Assembly: GCA_049652745.1 (NCBI GenBank)
Contig: JBASEY010000050.1
Span: 1 to 59,651 of the forward strand
From: JBASEY01 sp049652745
GTDB lineage: Bacteria > CSSED10-310
Direction of reading: 5' to 3'
Length of the DNA: 59,651 nt
Program-made: the position numbers and the translations under genes
In this document: positions 26,482-35,667 of the stretch, one piece after another
Layout of the letters: each line of letters opens with the position of its first letter
Position numbering within the stretch: the stretch's first letter is position 1
The notes under the pieces: model-generated
Seen by the model: the letters and a program-made list of their open reading frames with translations, nothing else
The model's database searches: none
What the model was told of the DNA's origin: nothing

Positions 26482-27317
26482 TGGAAATTCAGTGATATAT
26501 CCGCCGCGGCGACCGAATGTGTCAGTGCCCCGACGGATATCAAATGAACGCCCGTTTCAGCATATCGACGAACATTTTTTAAAGACATGTTTCCGGAGCA
26601 TTCCAGTAGGATTTTGGAACCATACAGCGAGACGATTTTTTCGACCATCTCCGGCGTCATGTTATCCAAAAGAAGAATATCAGCACCTGATTCAACCGCT
26701 TCGGATGCTTCTTGCAGCGTTGTGACTTCAATCTGGATTTTTAACGTGTGCGGGGCATGCTCACGTGCTTTTTGAACCGCTTTGGACACCGAACCACAAG
26801 CTTTGATATGATTATCTTTAATTAATATACCATCCCCAAGATTTATGCGATGGTTTTGCGCACCGCCCATTCGAACGGCATATTTATCCAGTTGACGGTG
26901 CCCTGGAACAGTTTTTCGAGTATCGATGATTTTACAGCTATAGGGGCTGATTTCTCGGGTAAAATGGTAAGCGCCGGTGGCGATTCCCGACATGCGTTGC
27001 AGAAAATTCAACGCTGTTCGTTCGCCGGCAAGAATAGAGCCTGTATTGCCTGACACAGTGGCAATCCGCTGGTTTTCCAGTGTCAATTGCCCATCGTGAA
27101 CTTCGATGACATAGCGCAACGTTGGATCGATTTCTTCAAAAGCGGCTTTGGCAACCCATTGGCCGGCGACAATCAAGGGTGTCTTGGCCGTGATTCCGGC
27201 TGTGCTCGTGGAGTTGTCAGGCACCAATGCAAGTGTCGTAGCGTCGCCCGAATTCAGATCTTCGGAGATCGCCAATTTTAGAAGCAATTTAAAATCAGGG
27301 GTTTGCCATGGTTTCAT
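26478..27317 (-). CDS. nadC: Quinolinate phosphoribosyltransferase
   Basis: 279 residues. NadC turns quinolinate and PRPP into nicotinate mononucleotide in NAD synthesis. It has ISEDLNSGDATT near the N-terminus, RTALNFLQRMSGIAT, the substrate-binding DTRKTVPGHRQLDKYAVRMGG and C-terminal barrel motifs ILLDNMTPE and LLECSGNMSL. ATG follows GGAGG. nadA and nadB are not seen. It lies 26 bases after valS. Confidence 0.96.
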   Translation of the reverse strand: MKPWQTPDFKLLLKLAISEDLNSGDATTLALVPDNSTSTAGITAKTPLIVAGQWVAKAAFEEIDPTLRYVIEVHDGQLTLENQRIATVSGNTGSILAGERTALNFLQRMSGIATGAYHFTREISPYSCKIIDTRKTVPGHRQLDKYAVRMGGAQNHRINLGDGILIKDNHIKACGSVSKAVQKAREHAPHTLKIQIEVTTLQEASEAVESGADILLLDNMTPEMVEKIVSLYGSKILLECSGNMSLKNVRRYAETGVHLISVGALTHSVAAADISLNFQ

Positions 27318-27343
27318 GTGTTTGACCGCCTCCTTGAAGCCGA

Positions 27344-30004
27344 TTAATGTTCAAAACATGTCTTGTCTAATGCCCGTAAAGCTTCTTCTAACTTACGCAA
27401 GCGGGTTATAAGCTCTTCTTCAAGAGCTTTGTTTTTTTCTATAACTGCTGCAGGAGCTTTCGATAGAAAGTTTTGATTTGATAATTTGTCTCGAATTTTT
27501 TCGATTTCTTGAGATGCTTTTTGGATTTCTTTCCGTAAACGAGCCGTCTCAGCCGGGACATCCATGACGCCATCAAGGTCAAGATAGGCATCGATGCCGT
27601 CGGGAGTCACAGAAGTGGCTCTAATGCGAGGAGGGTTTGGAGTCTCCTGTATTTCCAGGTCTGACAACCGGGCTAAAAACATAATATCATCCCGTCCGTT
27701 TTTCAGAATCAGCCGATAATCTGCATTGTCCGTCGCGAAGATGCCCTTCATTTTCAAACCGGGCGCGATACCTGTTTCAGACCGCATCGTTCTAAGGGTT
27801 ACGATTGATTTCAGAAGCACTTCGTATAATGAGGCTTCATTTATAAAGCTCAGGCAAGCTTGGTGGTCATTCCATGGGCTGACCATTATGCTTGGCGGAT
27901 TTTCAAATAAGTTATTCCAAATTTCCTCGGTGACAAACGGCATGAATGGATGAAGAAGTTGAAGGGCGCTGGAGAGACAAGTGATCAATACGGTTTGAAC
28001 CGTTTGTTTGTGTTGAGGTGTCGTTTTGTCGTACAGAGCTGTTTTCGCGATTTCTAAATACCAATCACAGAATTCATGCCAGATAAAACGGTGAATTACG
28101 ACCGCAGCATCGTTGAACCGAAACTCTTCAAGATGAACACCGATTTCTTTTTCAGCAAGAGCCAAGCGATAGAGAATCCATTTTTCAGCAAGAGTCAATT
28201 CGGCGACTGCCGGCACATCTTGAACGAATTTTCTATTTGGGCATGTCGAAATGACCAAACGTGAGGCGTTCCAGATTTTGTTGGAAAAGGTTCGCCCCAT
28301 ATTCAGAGTATCTTCTGAAAAGAAAATGTCGGAACCACGAGGTGAAATCATTACGATACTGAATCGAAGGGCATCGGCTCCATATTTATCCATGATATCG
28401 AGCGGATCGGGTGAGTTTCCCAGTGATTTAGACATTTTTCTACCGATCTCATCCCTGACGGTGCCGTGTAGATACACTTTTGAAAAAGGTATGTCTCCCA
28501 TGAATTCCAGTCCTGCCATTATCATTCTGGAGACCCAGAAAAAGATGATTTCAGGGGCGGTAATCAAAGAATCGGTTGGATAATATGTTTTAAGGTCATC
28601 TGTTTTATTCGGCCAGCCGAGAGTTGAAAATGGCCAAAGCCAACTGGAAAACCAGGTATCCAAAACATCGGAATCTTGAGTCAGATTGACGCTGTTGCAA
28701 CGCGGACATTTCACCGGGTCATCCAGATAAGCCTGATAATGGCCACAGGATTGACATGTCCATACTGGAATGCGATGGCCCCACCATAATTGCCGACTGA
28801 TGCACCAATCTCGAATACCTTCCAGCCAGTTTAAATATACCTTTGTCCAACGGTCAGGATAAAAGGTTACTTTACCCTGAGTAACAACATCGATTGCAGG
28901 CTCTGCAAGGGGTTTCATCCTGACAAACCATTGGCGTGATAAATAGGGCTCGATAAATGCTTCACACCTATAACAGAAGCCGGCAGAAAGCGGGTAAGCT
29001 TCAGTTTTTTGAAGGAATCCTCCATTTTTAAGATCGTCAATAACCTTTTCCCGGCATTCTTCACGTGTCAATCCCGCATACCTGTCTCCGGCATTTTCAT
29101 TCATGATTCCATGCTCATCGATGACAAGAACGGTATCCAGATTGTGGCGCTTTCCCGCCTCAAAATCATTTGGATCGTGCGCAGGAGTGATCTTGACGGC
29201 GCCGGTTCCAAATTCCCGGTCGACCATCAGGTCGGCAACGACCGGAATCCGTTTGTCTTTCAACGGCAGAATCACGTTTTTGCCGATCAGATGTTTATAT
29301 CGGGGATCTTCAGGATGAACAGCCACTCCGGTATCCCCCAGCATTGTCTCAGGCCGCGTCGTGGCAACCACGACCCCGGCGGAACCATCTTCGCCAGGAT
29401 ATCGGATATACCACAGATGGCCTTGAACATCCCTGTATTCGACCTCCTCATCGGATAAAGCGGTAACACATCTAGGGCACCAGTTGACGATGTAGTCACC
29501 TCGATAAATCAGACCTTTTTGATAAAGTTTTACGAAGACTGTTCTGACTGCACGTGACATGTCCGGGTCCATAGTAAATTTTTCCCTGCTCCAATCACAC
29601 GAACAGCCCAGTCTTTTTAGTTGCTGAATAATGATACCGCCATGACGCTCTTTCCATTCCCAAACCTTTTGAACAAACGCTTCACGGCCCAAGTCTTGCT
29701 TTGAAAGGCCCTGGCGCGCAAGGCTCTGTTCCACCTTGTTCTGGGTTGCAATTCCAGCATGATCAGTTCCGGGAACCCAAAGAGTCCGATATCCTTGGAT
29801 ACGTTTATAACGCACAAGAATATCTTGCAGAGTATTGTTCAACACATGACCGATGTGCAAAATACCCGTTACATTGGGTGGAGGAATGACGATAGTGAAA
29901 GGCTTTTTTTTCGGAGCATCTGGATTCGGCTGAAACAAGTTACCAGCCAACCATAGGGGGTACCATTTATTTTCAATTTCGAAGGCGTCATATTCATGCT
30001 TCAT
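27344..30004 (-). CDS. valS: Valine-tRNA ligase
   Basis: 886 residues, normal for ValRS. Class I motifs: HIGH at residues 50-53 (GILHIGHVLNN) and KMSKS (GRKMSKSLGN). The CP1 editing domain includes ATTRPETMLGDTGVAVHPED, and a zinc-ribbon-like CQSCGHY/CPRCN lies in the catalytic half. The C-terminal 60 residues form the ValRS coiled coil. It heads the nadC-birA-coaX group; 60 bases separate it from the upstream receiver gene. Confidence 0.98.
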   Translation of the reverse strand: MKHEYDAFEIENKWYPLWLAGNLFQPNPDAPKKKPFTIVIPPPNVTGILHIGHVLNNTLQDILVRYKRIQGYRTLWVPGTDHAGIATQNKVEQSLARQGLSKQDLGREAFVQKVWEWKERHGGIIIQQLKRLGCSCDWSREKFTMDPDMSRAVRTVFVKLYQKGLIYRGDYIVNWCPRCVTALSDEEVEYRDVQGHLWYIRYPGEDGSAGVVVATTRPETMLGDTGVAVHPEDPRYKHLIGKNVILPLKDKRIPVVADLMVDREFGTGAVKITPAHDPNDFEAGKRHNLDTVLVIDEHGIMNENAGDRYAGLTREECREKVIDDLKNGGFLQKTEAYPLSAGFCYRCEAFIEPYLSRQWFVRMKPLAEPAIDVVTQGKVTFYPDRWTKVYLNWLEGIRDWCISRQLWWGHRIPVWTCQSCGHYQAYLDDPVKCPRCNSVNLTQDSDVLDTWFSSWLWPFSTLGWPNKTDDLKTYYPTDSLITAPEIIFFWVSRMIMAGLEFMGDIPFSKVYLHGTVRDEIGRKMSKSLGNSPDPLDIMDKYGADALRFSIVMISPRGSDIFFSEDTLNMGRTFSNKIWNASRLVISTCPNRKFVQDVPAVAELTLAEKWILYRLALAEKEIGVHLEEFRFNDAAVVIHRFIWHEFCDWYLEIAKTALYDKTTPQHKQTVQTVLITCLSSALQLLHPFMPFVTEEIWNNLFENPPSIMVSPWNDHQACLSFINEASLYEVLLKSIVTLRTMRSETGIAPGLKMKGIFATDNADYRLILKNGRDDIMFLARLSDLEIQETPNPPRIRATSVTPDGIDAYLDLDGVMDVPAETARLRKEIQKASQEIEKIRDKLSNQNFLSKAPAAVIEKNKALEEELITRLRKLEEALRALDKTCFEH

Positions 30005-30064
30005 AATATCCTCAACTTTTCATAACCGGTATACCAGGTATGAAGCCAGATATCGTTATAGAGA

Positions 30065-30844
30065 TTACACATTATCGTCGTTATAATCTTCTGATTCGAG
30101 CAGGCGGAAGGCTTCTATTTTGAAAGATTCGATTTCACGAGAGACAACACGTTCAGTAATTTGAGGAACAAGATCATTGACGATCTCTTTCGTCATTTTC
30201 ATAATTTGCTTCGGTAGATCGGTTATCTGCAGATGTTCAATAATTCGACTGGAAATATCCTTGGCAATGCGTGGCGCGATCGCTTTCGTCATGGCATCCG
30301 ATAGAATGACAATGTTTTCATTGAAATAACTCTCAAAAATATCAAAAAGAATTTTTGCCCGCTGATCCAATTTGTCTGTCTGAATCTCAGGCAAGTGAAG
30401 CGTTGTGGTGGGTTTTGCGCCCGGGTGGGTATCGACGTTTTTTCGACCGGGTTTTTCGATGTTTTCAACAGGTTGCATCATCTGCAGATGAAGCGTGTCG
30501 ATCATGTTTTTTAAAATACGATTGTCGAGCGGTTTATAGATCAGGCCTGCAGCTCCCCAAAGAACGGATGTCTCCAAATCAATAGAATCACCATGATTGG
30601 CCATGACGACCACAGACAGAGGAGTTGAAAGAGTGCCGGTAATTTCCTTGATATCTGCTTGAAGGTCAATGCCGGGAAAGTTATCCGACAAGAGTACAAA
30701 ATCCGGTTTCATATTTTTTACCGATTCCAGAATTTGATCATCACGGTCAATCCAGGTGACTTCGTAGTCATTTTGATCGAATATTTTTTGAAACGCCTTT
30801 CGGACCGTTATACTCTCATCCGCCAGTAACAGTTTTATCGGCAT
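30065..30844 (-). CDS. Degenerate receiver-domain protein with helical C-terminal domain
   Basis: About 259 residues from ATG 30844 (MPIKLLLADESITVRKAF); ATG 30859 has no SD. The first 115 residues match a response-regulator receiver, but the residue aligned with the phospho-acceptor Asp is Ser, with Asp one place later (VLLSDNFPGID). The acidic pair is DE, the usual Thr/Ser is Ala (VVVMAN), and Lys is kept (LIYKPL). A linker of about 40 residues leads to a helical domain ending LVPQITERVVSREIESFK. No DNA-binding or enzymatic output is evident and no histidine kinase is nearby. Function unknown. Confidence 0.75.
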   Translation of the reverse strand: MPIKLLLADESITVRKAFQKIFDQNDYEVTWIDRDDQILESVKNMKPDFVLLSDNFPGIDLQADIKEITGTLSTPLSVVVMANHGDSIDLETSVLWGAAGLIYKPLDNRILKNMIDTLHLQMMQPVENIEKPGRKNVDTHPGAKPTTTLHLPEIQTDKLDQRAKILFDIFESYFNENIVILSDAMTKAIAPRIAKDISSRIIEHLQITDLPKQIMKMTKEIVNDLVPQITERVVSREIESFKIEAFRLLESEDYNDDNV

Positions 30845-30882
30845 AACCCCAATCTCCATTAAGCAAGACAGGAAACTATATT

Positions 30883-31659
30883 TTAACCTATGTCGGACGC
30901 CTCCTCAGCCAGTTGTTTTTTCAATTTATCCAAAGCAGTTTCACTCAAGTTTTTGAAAGTCGAGTCCGGATGTTGGTCGATGACCTTTTGATAGGCATCT
31001 TTCGCAAGGGTCCATTGTTCAAGAGCCTCATAACGCATCGCCTGTTCATAAGTCAGCATGTCCATCAACTTGAAAGTGGGATAACGTGTTTCAATTTCTG
31101 TTAACAGAGCCAGAGATTCCGACGTGGATCCCATATTGAAAAGAGCAGTTGATTTACATAAAAGCGCAGAGGGCACCAAAATATGATCCGGAAACTTCTC
31201 CAAAAATGTGTTGAAAGCCGCAAGAGCTTCCTCGTTTTCGCCTAGGTTTAAATGGCTTACTCCAGCCATGAACAATGCATTTTTTCCGGATTCAGTGTTA
31301 GGGTAATTATCATAAACGGATTGAAATAAACCAGCGGATTTTGATTGCACTTTCAGCTCGGGACCTTCGATTACTTCCCCCTCTTCATTTTTTGCTGTCA
31401 ATGATAATGACGATGTAAGAAGATCTTTTTCATATTGAGTGACAGCGTTTTGCATGAGCGATGAAGCTTCGTTGTTTTTCACTTGATTATTGTGCCTGAC
31501 CAAAAGAATCAGGGCGCTGCAAATAACCAGGCCTGCAAGGATATATCCAATGGAGTCTTTATGTCGTGTAACAAAACTGATGGTTTGGGTCATAAAATTG
31601 GGGTTATCATCCGTTATTGCACGTAACTTTGTGTTTTTATTGTCTTTTTGTTTTGCCAT
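30883..31659 (-). CDS. Membrane-anchored TPR protein, YfgM-like
   Basis: About 258 residues from ATG 31659 (MAKQKDNKNTKLRAITDD) after GGAGG; the upstream in-frame start at 31683 lacks an SD. A short cytosolic tail, one membrane helix (about residues 38-56, SIGYILAGLVICSALILLV) and a periplasmic TPR region with repeats such as FMAGVSHLNLGENEEALAAF. This is the layout of YfgM, the SecYEG/PpiD partner in E. coli, so a periplasmic chaperone-like role is possible. The family match is by layout only. Confidence 0.65.
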   Translation of the reverse strand: MAKQKDNKNTKLRAITDDNPNFMTQTISFVTRHKDSIGYILAGLVICSALILLVRHNNQVKNNEASSLMQNAVTQYEKDLLTSSLSLTAKNEEGEVIEGPELKVQSKSAGLFQSVYDNYPNTESGKNALFMAGVSHLNLGENEEALAAFNTFLEKFPDHILVPSALLCKSTALFNMGSTSESLALLTEIETRYPTFKLMDMLTYEQAMRYEALEQWTLAKDAYQKVIDQHPDSTFKNLSETALDKLKKQLAEEASDIG

Positions 31660-31689
31660 TCCAACCTCCGAATCAGGGAACATATAGCG

Positions 31690-31718
31690 AGTTTATTGGA
31701 TAACCCGTCATTAATCAA
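31690..31718 (-). promoter_or_regulatory. Possible promoter upstream of the YfgM-like gene
   Basis: On the minus strand TTGATT (31713-31718), 17 bases, TAAACT (31690-31695), in the gap between tRNA-Arg and the TPR gene. Confidence 0.35.
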
Positions 31719-31750
31719 GAAGAGTAACGGGATTCCATCATATTTTTTAA

Positions 31751-31823
31751 TACGCCCGGCAGGAATCGAACCTGCGACACCCTGATTAGGAATCAGGTGC
31801 TCTATCCCCTGAGCTACGGGCGC
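31751..31823 (-). tRNA. tRNA-Arg (anticodon CCT)
   Basis: A 73-base cloverleaf on the minus strand: acceptor stem GCGCCCG pairing CGGGCGT, D-loop region TAGCTCAGGGGATAGAGC, anticodon arm CTGATTCCTAATCAG (anticodon CCT), and T-arm GCAGGTTCGATTCCTGC. CCA is not encoded. It lies 31 bases after apt on the same strand. Confidence 0.93.
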
Positions 31824-31854
31824 GTTGTTCTAGTTGCTGCCAGCGCCTAGATTG

Positions 31855-32370
31855 TCAGTATTTTAGCAGAGAATGTATTTTGTAACGATTAATTTTTTCC
31901 CTACCATTTAAAAATGCCAGTTCAATAAGGAAAACAAGGCCGGCAATTTCTCCTCCCAATTGTTCAACAAGTCTGCAGGCGGCATTCACGGTTCCTCCAG
32001 TTGCAAGAAGGTCGTCGACAATTAGGACTCTGTCTCCTGCTGTGATGGCGTCCGTGTGCATTTCAATGGTATCCGTTCCATATTCTAAATCATAGGTGTA
32101 GCTTTTCGTTTTAAAGGGGAGTTTCCCTGGTTTCCGAACCGGGATGATTCCGGCTTTGAGTCGTGACGCAATCATTGGAGCAAACAGGAACCCCCTGGCT
32201 TCAACTCCGACAACCTTCGTGATCTTTTCATTTATAAAAGGTTCAATCATCGTATCGATTGCAGTTTGGTACGCCTGAGGGTCAGCAAGTAAAGGTGTAA
32301 TATCTTTGAAAATAATGCCGGGTTTTGGAAAATCGGGTATATCGCGGATGAAGTTACTTAAATACAGCAT
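31855..32370 (-). CDS. apt: Adenine phosphoribosyltransferase
   Basis: 171 residues, normal length. It salvages adenine to AMP with PRPP. The N-terminal IRDIPDFPKPGIIFKDITPL and the PRPP loop VLIVDDLLATGGT are diagnostic, as is GVEARGFLFA. ATG has AGGACTG upstream and sits three bases after the acylphosphatase stop. Confidence 0.97.
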   Translation of the reverse strand: MLYLSNFIRDIPDFPKPGIIFKDITPLLADPQAYQTAIDTMIEPFINEKITKVVGVEARGFLFAPMIASRLKAGIIPVRKPGKLPFKTKSYTYDLEYGTDTIEMHTDAITAGDRVLIVDDLLATGGTVNAACRLVEQLGGEIAGLVFLIELAFLNGREKINRYKIHSLLKY

Positions 32371-32373
32371 GAA

Positions 32374-32670
32374 TCAGTCCTCCGTGAAAAGAATATCAAA
32401 TTCATCCCAATCAGGATGGTTTCCGGTTATTGCTTCGCGAACAATAGTCTGAACTTTAGCAAAAGGTGGTCCCTTTTGAATGTCGCTAAAAAATGTATCC
32501 AACTGTTTTTGAGTGCCGATGGCAATGATTTCGACCCGGCCATCCGCCAGATTCCTTACTGCGCCTTGTATGGAATGGTGTGCTGCGCGGCGCATCGTAT
32601 AGTGCCGGAAACCAACCTTTTGGACTCGACCATTGACAAGCCATCTTTCGCTAATTTTATCCGATATCAT
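32374..32670 (-). CDS. acyP: Acylphosphatase
   Basis: 98 residues. It hydrolyses acyl phosphates. The catalytic Arg lies in the phosphate loop GRVQKVGFRHYTMRRA and the catalytic Asn in GAVRNLADGRVEI. Its ATG overlaps the upstream LOG-like gene stop by four bases, so the two are coupled. Confidence 0.93.
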   Translation of the reverse strand: MISDKISERWLVNGRVQKVGFRHYTMRRAAHHSIQGAVRNLADGRVEIIAIGTQKQLDTFFSDIQKGPPFAKVQTIVREAITGNHPDWDEFDILFTED

Positions 32671-33134
32671 AATTGTATGATCCTGTTGATTGCATCTATG
32701 GGGGCAGCCACGGGGATAATTCCTGAAATAGAGTCCCAGGAATTAATGGCTAAGACCGGTTTACCCATTTTTAAAGCCAGGCCGATTTCGGAGAGTGTTC
32801 CGTGAGAGCCGTTAAAAACGATAACAGCATCGACGGACTGTGCGATCACGGCATTTCTGGCGTGCCCAAGACCTGTGGCAATCGGTATATAAGTATAACT
32901 GTTAGCGTCGTCCGGGTTGGTTCCAGGCAAAATTCCGATGGTTAAACCATTTGATTGGCGAGAACCTTTGAACGCAGCCTCCATAACGCCGGTTCCACCT
33001 CCGGTGATCAAAATCCATCCCTGCTCTGCTATCAATCGTCCTGTTTCACAAGCCATGGCGGAAGTTTCGGCATCGCAATCAGCCGCTCCGATGACGGCGA
33101 TTCTTAAAGGGAAACGTCTATTCGAATTCTTCAT
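32667..33134 (-). CDS. LOG-family nucleotide phosphoribohydrolase-like protein
   Basis: About 155 residues with a Rossmann fold and the LOG-type signatures GGGTGVMEAAFKG and GTLSEIGLAL. LOG enzymes release the base from nucleoside 5'-monophosphates. In this short subfamily (TIGR00725-like) the PGG of the usual PGGxGTxxE motif is replaced by NGS, so activity is unproven. Start is ATG 33134 or TTG 33140; the N-terminal codons overlap the end of the upstream TPR gene. Confidence 0.8.
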   Translation of the reverse strand: MKNSNRRFPLRIAVIGAADCDAETSAMACETGRLIAEQGWILITGGGTGVMEAAFKGSRQSNGLTIGILPGTNPDDANSYTYIPIATGLGHARNAVIAQSVDAVIVFNGSHGTLSEIGLALKMGKPVLAINSWDSISGIIPVAAPIDAINRIIQL

Positions 33135-35292
33135 TGACAACTGCGTCTTTCTTGTCTTTTTTCTTGTCTTGCTCGCTTTTCTCAGGTTTTATACCTTCTT
33201 TCGCCAATTCTGCCAGGTTCTTTTTGATCGTATTGTTATCCGGGTTCCATCTGAGCATTTCCTGAAACGCGTTGGCAGCCTCTTGTTTTCTACCGAGACC
33301 CATCATCAGATTGGCGATAGTGAGTCGTAAGCTCTGATTGCCCGGGTCCAGCTCCAAAGCGCGTTGGTAGGTTTCAACGGCTTCCGCTTTATAGACTCCG
33401 CTGAGCATCTGAATTTCTGCAAGTTTTAGATGATAAGTCGGATCCAATGGTCTCAGGCTGATAGCTTTACGTATTAACTGGATTGCCCTTTCGTAATTGT
33501 TTTTCTGTTTGAACGCAAGAATACCGGCTTGGAAAAACTTGACGGCGCTCCCTTCACGCTCTTCTTTATCGATGTCTTCCATCACAGCGTAAAAAACAGG
33601 GCTGTTCGGATCCAACTTGGACGCCTGCATAAAAATCGCCCGTGCTTCGTCAAAACGCCCTTTACGCACCTTATCCATACCTTGATTGAAAAGCATCATC
33701 GCTCTTTCACGATTTTCCGTTATATCCAATCGACCTTTGCGTAGGCTGTCCAGGTAATTCTGTTTCTTGTCGTCGTCCATGATGGTTGTGTATGCATGTT
33801 TGAGCAAATCCCTGAGAATGATGGCTTTTTCTATTACCGGTTTATCAAGAGTCTGGAACTTGATCCCTTTGGGATTGATGAGTTCGATAGTTTTGACAAA
33901 GGCTTTATGAACAGCTTTCTTATCCGAACTGGGTGTGGTGCCTAAAAGTTCAAATAAAGTCTGGCTCGTGATAAAAAACCGATTATAAATCATCGTAACG
34001 TTTGAAGTGAAACGACGATGACTTACCTTGGCTTCAACCCGTTCTTCCATGGACATGGTATTTAAATCGATCTTCTGGCTTTCCTGAACAATCCGATCGG
34101 CTTCAGCTTCACGCTTTGAATCAGGTTTCAATTCCCCTTTGGATTTTACCAACTCATCAAACACAGAAGCATCGTTTTCAAACGATTCTGTTTTCAAAGG
34201 TTGTCTTTTTACGCCGGCTTTCACATTTCTTTTAGGCGGCTGGCTCTGAGATCGGACGCTTTGCTTTACCGGTTCCGGATTGACGACGATTTCCGGCGAT
34301 ATCATGGTAGATTCCATCTCTTCCTGTAAATTCAGTTCTTCGATGCCGTTCAAATCCAGCAATCCATCCAATGACCCAGTCAAATGTGTTAAGCCGTCAA
34401 TTTCTTCTACCGGCATTACCGGCGGCTCCGCAACTGCAAATGGCATGTGCTCAAGATTGTGATTGATGGTCTTCAATACTTCCAATAATTCCCCGTTTGG
34501 ACCTAGTAAACGCTGTGCTTCAAAAAGCTTGTCTATAAGCATCGTCAGCAGAGCTCGCGTAAAAGGCTTGGAACTGGGTTGTTTGGTTTGCCCAGGGGGT
34601 TGGAGAGTGAAAAGCTTTTTCTGTTCTAGAAGTATCAGATTTTCAGTGAGAGTCGGCAATATATCGGAACCGAGTTTGAAAAAATCTCGAATGGTAATAG
34701 ATGGATAATATCGAGATAAAAGACGGATTTCCTCTAAAGAAATATCCGGGATCAGGTCCAGGCTGTTCACAGGTGTAACCCAAAACACACGTTGATCGAA
34801 ATCCGGAAATCGATCTCGAAATTGCGACATCAAAGCAGCATTTTGAAAAGATGACGCAACCCATTCTGAAAAAGAAGAGTCAATTCTCAGCATGTCTTCC
34901 GGAACATTCTCCCGCCATTCAAAAAGACCTTTCTCCAGGGCTAAAAAATCGAAAAAAATTGTTTCCGCCAGGTGGAATCGAGCGGATTGAAGTTGGGTGT
35001 CGGTAATGCCTTCGGCCTCATCGAGAACAGTATTCTTCAGATCCGGTTTTTTCATTTCAGCGGTGAGCAGATCGGCAGCTTCTGAAGAGAGAAGTCCACG
35101 GCTTTTCAAGACACGAGCCAACTCACCTTTTTGTCCTTCTCGAGCTGTTCCTACAAGACGTCTGTTCTCTGAATGCAGATAATAAACAAGATCGCCCGAG
35201 ATTATTTTAAGTGTTTTGCTGTCCGATGACGTGTGTATGATACCCAGCAGCTCTTCAGCGGATAACGTTCCCGGTTTTCCTGTAAAAGCCAT
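33118..35292 (-). CDS. DUF4388 / degenerate J-domain / TPR protein
   Basis: 724 residues from ATG 35292 (MAFTGKPGTLSAEELL) after GAGGAGG; the longer frame from 35307 crosses the SD. Residues 1-135 resemble DUF4388 (GTLSAEELLGIIHTSS, FHLAETIFFDFLALEKGLFEW). A low-complexity middle with Pro/Lys/Ser follows (about 285-410). Residues 446-516 resemble a J-domain, but the HPD site reads NPK. Residues 530-695 hold TPR repeats (FNQGMDKVRKGRFDEARAIF, YQRALELDPGNQSL), then a Lys-rich tail. No signal peptide, so cytosolic. DUF4388 proteins in myxobacteria often act in motility or signalling; the role here is unknown. Confidence 0.75.
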   Translation of the reverse strand: MAFTGKPGTLSAEELLGIIHTSSDSKTLKIISGDLVYYLHSENRRLVGTAREGQKGELARVLKSRGLLSSEAADLLTAEMKKPDLKNTVLDEAEGITDTQLQSARFHLAETIFFDFLALEKGLFEWRENVPEDMLRIDSSFSEWVASSFQNAALMSQFRDRFPDFDQRVFWVTPVNSLDLIPDISLEEIRLLSRYYPSITIRDFFKLGSDILPTLTENLILLEQKKLFTLQPPGQTKQPSSKPFTRALLTMLIDKLFEAQRLLGPNGELLEVLKTINHNLEHMPFAVAEPPVMPVEEIDGLTHLTGSLDGLLDLNGIEELNLQEEMESTMISPEIVVNPEPVKQSVRSQSQPPKRNVKAGVKRQPLKTESFENDASVFDELVKSKGELKPDSKREAEADRIVQESQKIDLNTMSMEERVEAKVSHRRFTSNVTMIYNRFFITSQTLFELLGTTPSSDKKAVHKAFVKTIELINPKGIKFQTLDKPVIEKAIILRDLLKHAYTTIMDDDKKQNYLDSLRKGRLDITENRERAMMLFNQGMDKVRKGRFDEARAIFMQASKLDPNSPVFYAVMEDIDKEEREGSAVKFFQAGILAFKQKNNYERAIQLIRKAISLRPLDPTYHLKLAEIQMLSGVYKAEAVETYQRALELDPGNQSLRLTIANLMMGLGRKQEAANAFQEMLRWNPDNNTIKKNLAELAKEGIKPEKSEQDKKKDKKDAVVNEEFE

Positions 35293-35378
35293 AGACTTCC
35301 TCCTCAAGGAATTCCCGGAAACGCTGCCGGATGTGAAGCTGCAGCAGCTTCCGGCTTTTCTGTTGCCGGGATAAATAA

Positions 35379-35452
35379 TCGGGGCGAGAGGATTTGAACC
35401 TCCGGCTTCCTGCTCCCGAAGCAGGCGCGCTACCAGGCTGCGCTACGCCCCG
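35379..35452 (-). tRNA. tRNA-Pro (anticodon CGG)
   Basis: 74 bases on the minus strand: acceptor stem CGGGGCG/CGCCCCG, D-arm TAGCGCAGCCTGGTAGCGC, anticodon arm CCTGCTTCGGGAGCAGG (anticodon CGG), T-arm CGGAGGTTCAAATCCTC. CCA is not encoded. It sits 86 bases upstream of the DUF4388 gene in the same direction. Confidence 0.94.
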
Positions 35453-35498
35453 TGATGTCCTCACACCTAACAGACCAAAAAACAATATCCAAATAAGA

Positions 35499-35529
35499 GT
35501 CTGGGTGCAAGAACTATTTTAACCCAGAC
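35499..35529. repeat. Perfect 8-bp inverted repeat
   Basis: GTCTGGGT (35499-35506) and ACCCAGAC (35522-35529) form a stem with a 15-base loop, between the hcp terminator and tRNA-Pro(CGG). There is no long T run on either side. Role unknown. Confidence 0.5.
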
Positions 35530-35615
35530 GGCTGCATTCGTCACCTATAAAGAATAAATGGTTTCATCTTGGCGGCTCTCATTTCTTGACCTCCAAACCG
35601 TTAATGCTCCTATCC

Positions 35616-35644
35616 AAAAAAAAGAGCGGGTTTCAAACCCGCTC
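35616..35644 (-). terminator. Intrinsic terminator of rrf2-hcp
   Basis: On the minus strand a perfect stem GAGCGGG/CCCGCTC (extendable through TTT/AAA) is followed by eight T. It lies about 24 bases past the hcp stop, a textbook position. Confidence 0.85.
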
Positions 35645-35667
35645 CAGCAATCCTACATAAAATCCGA

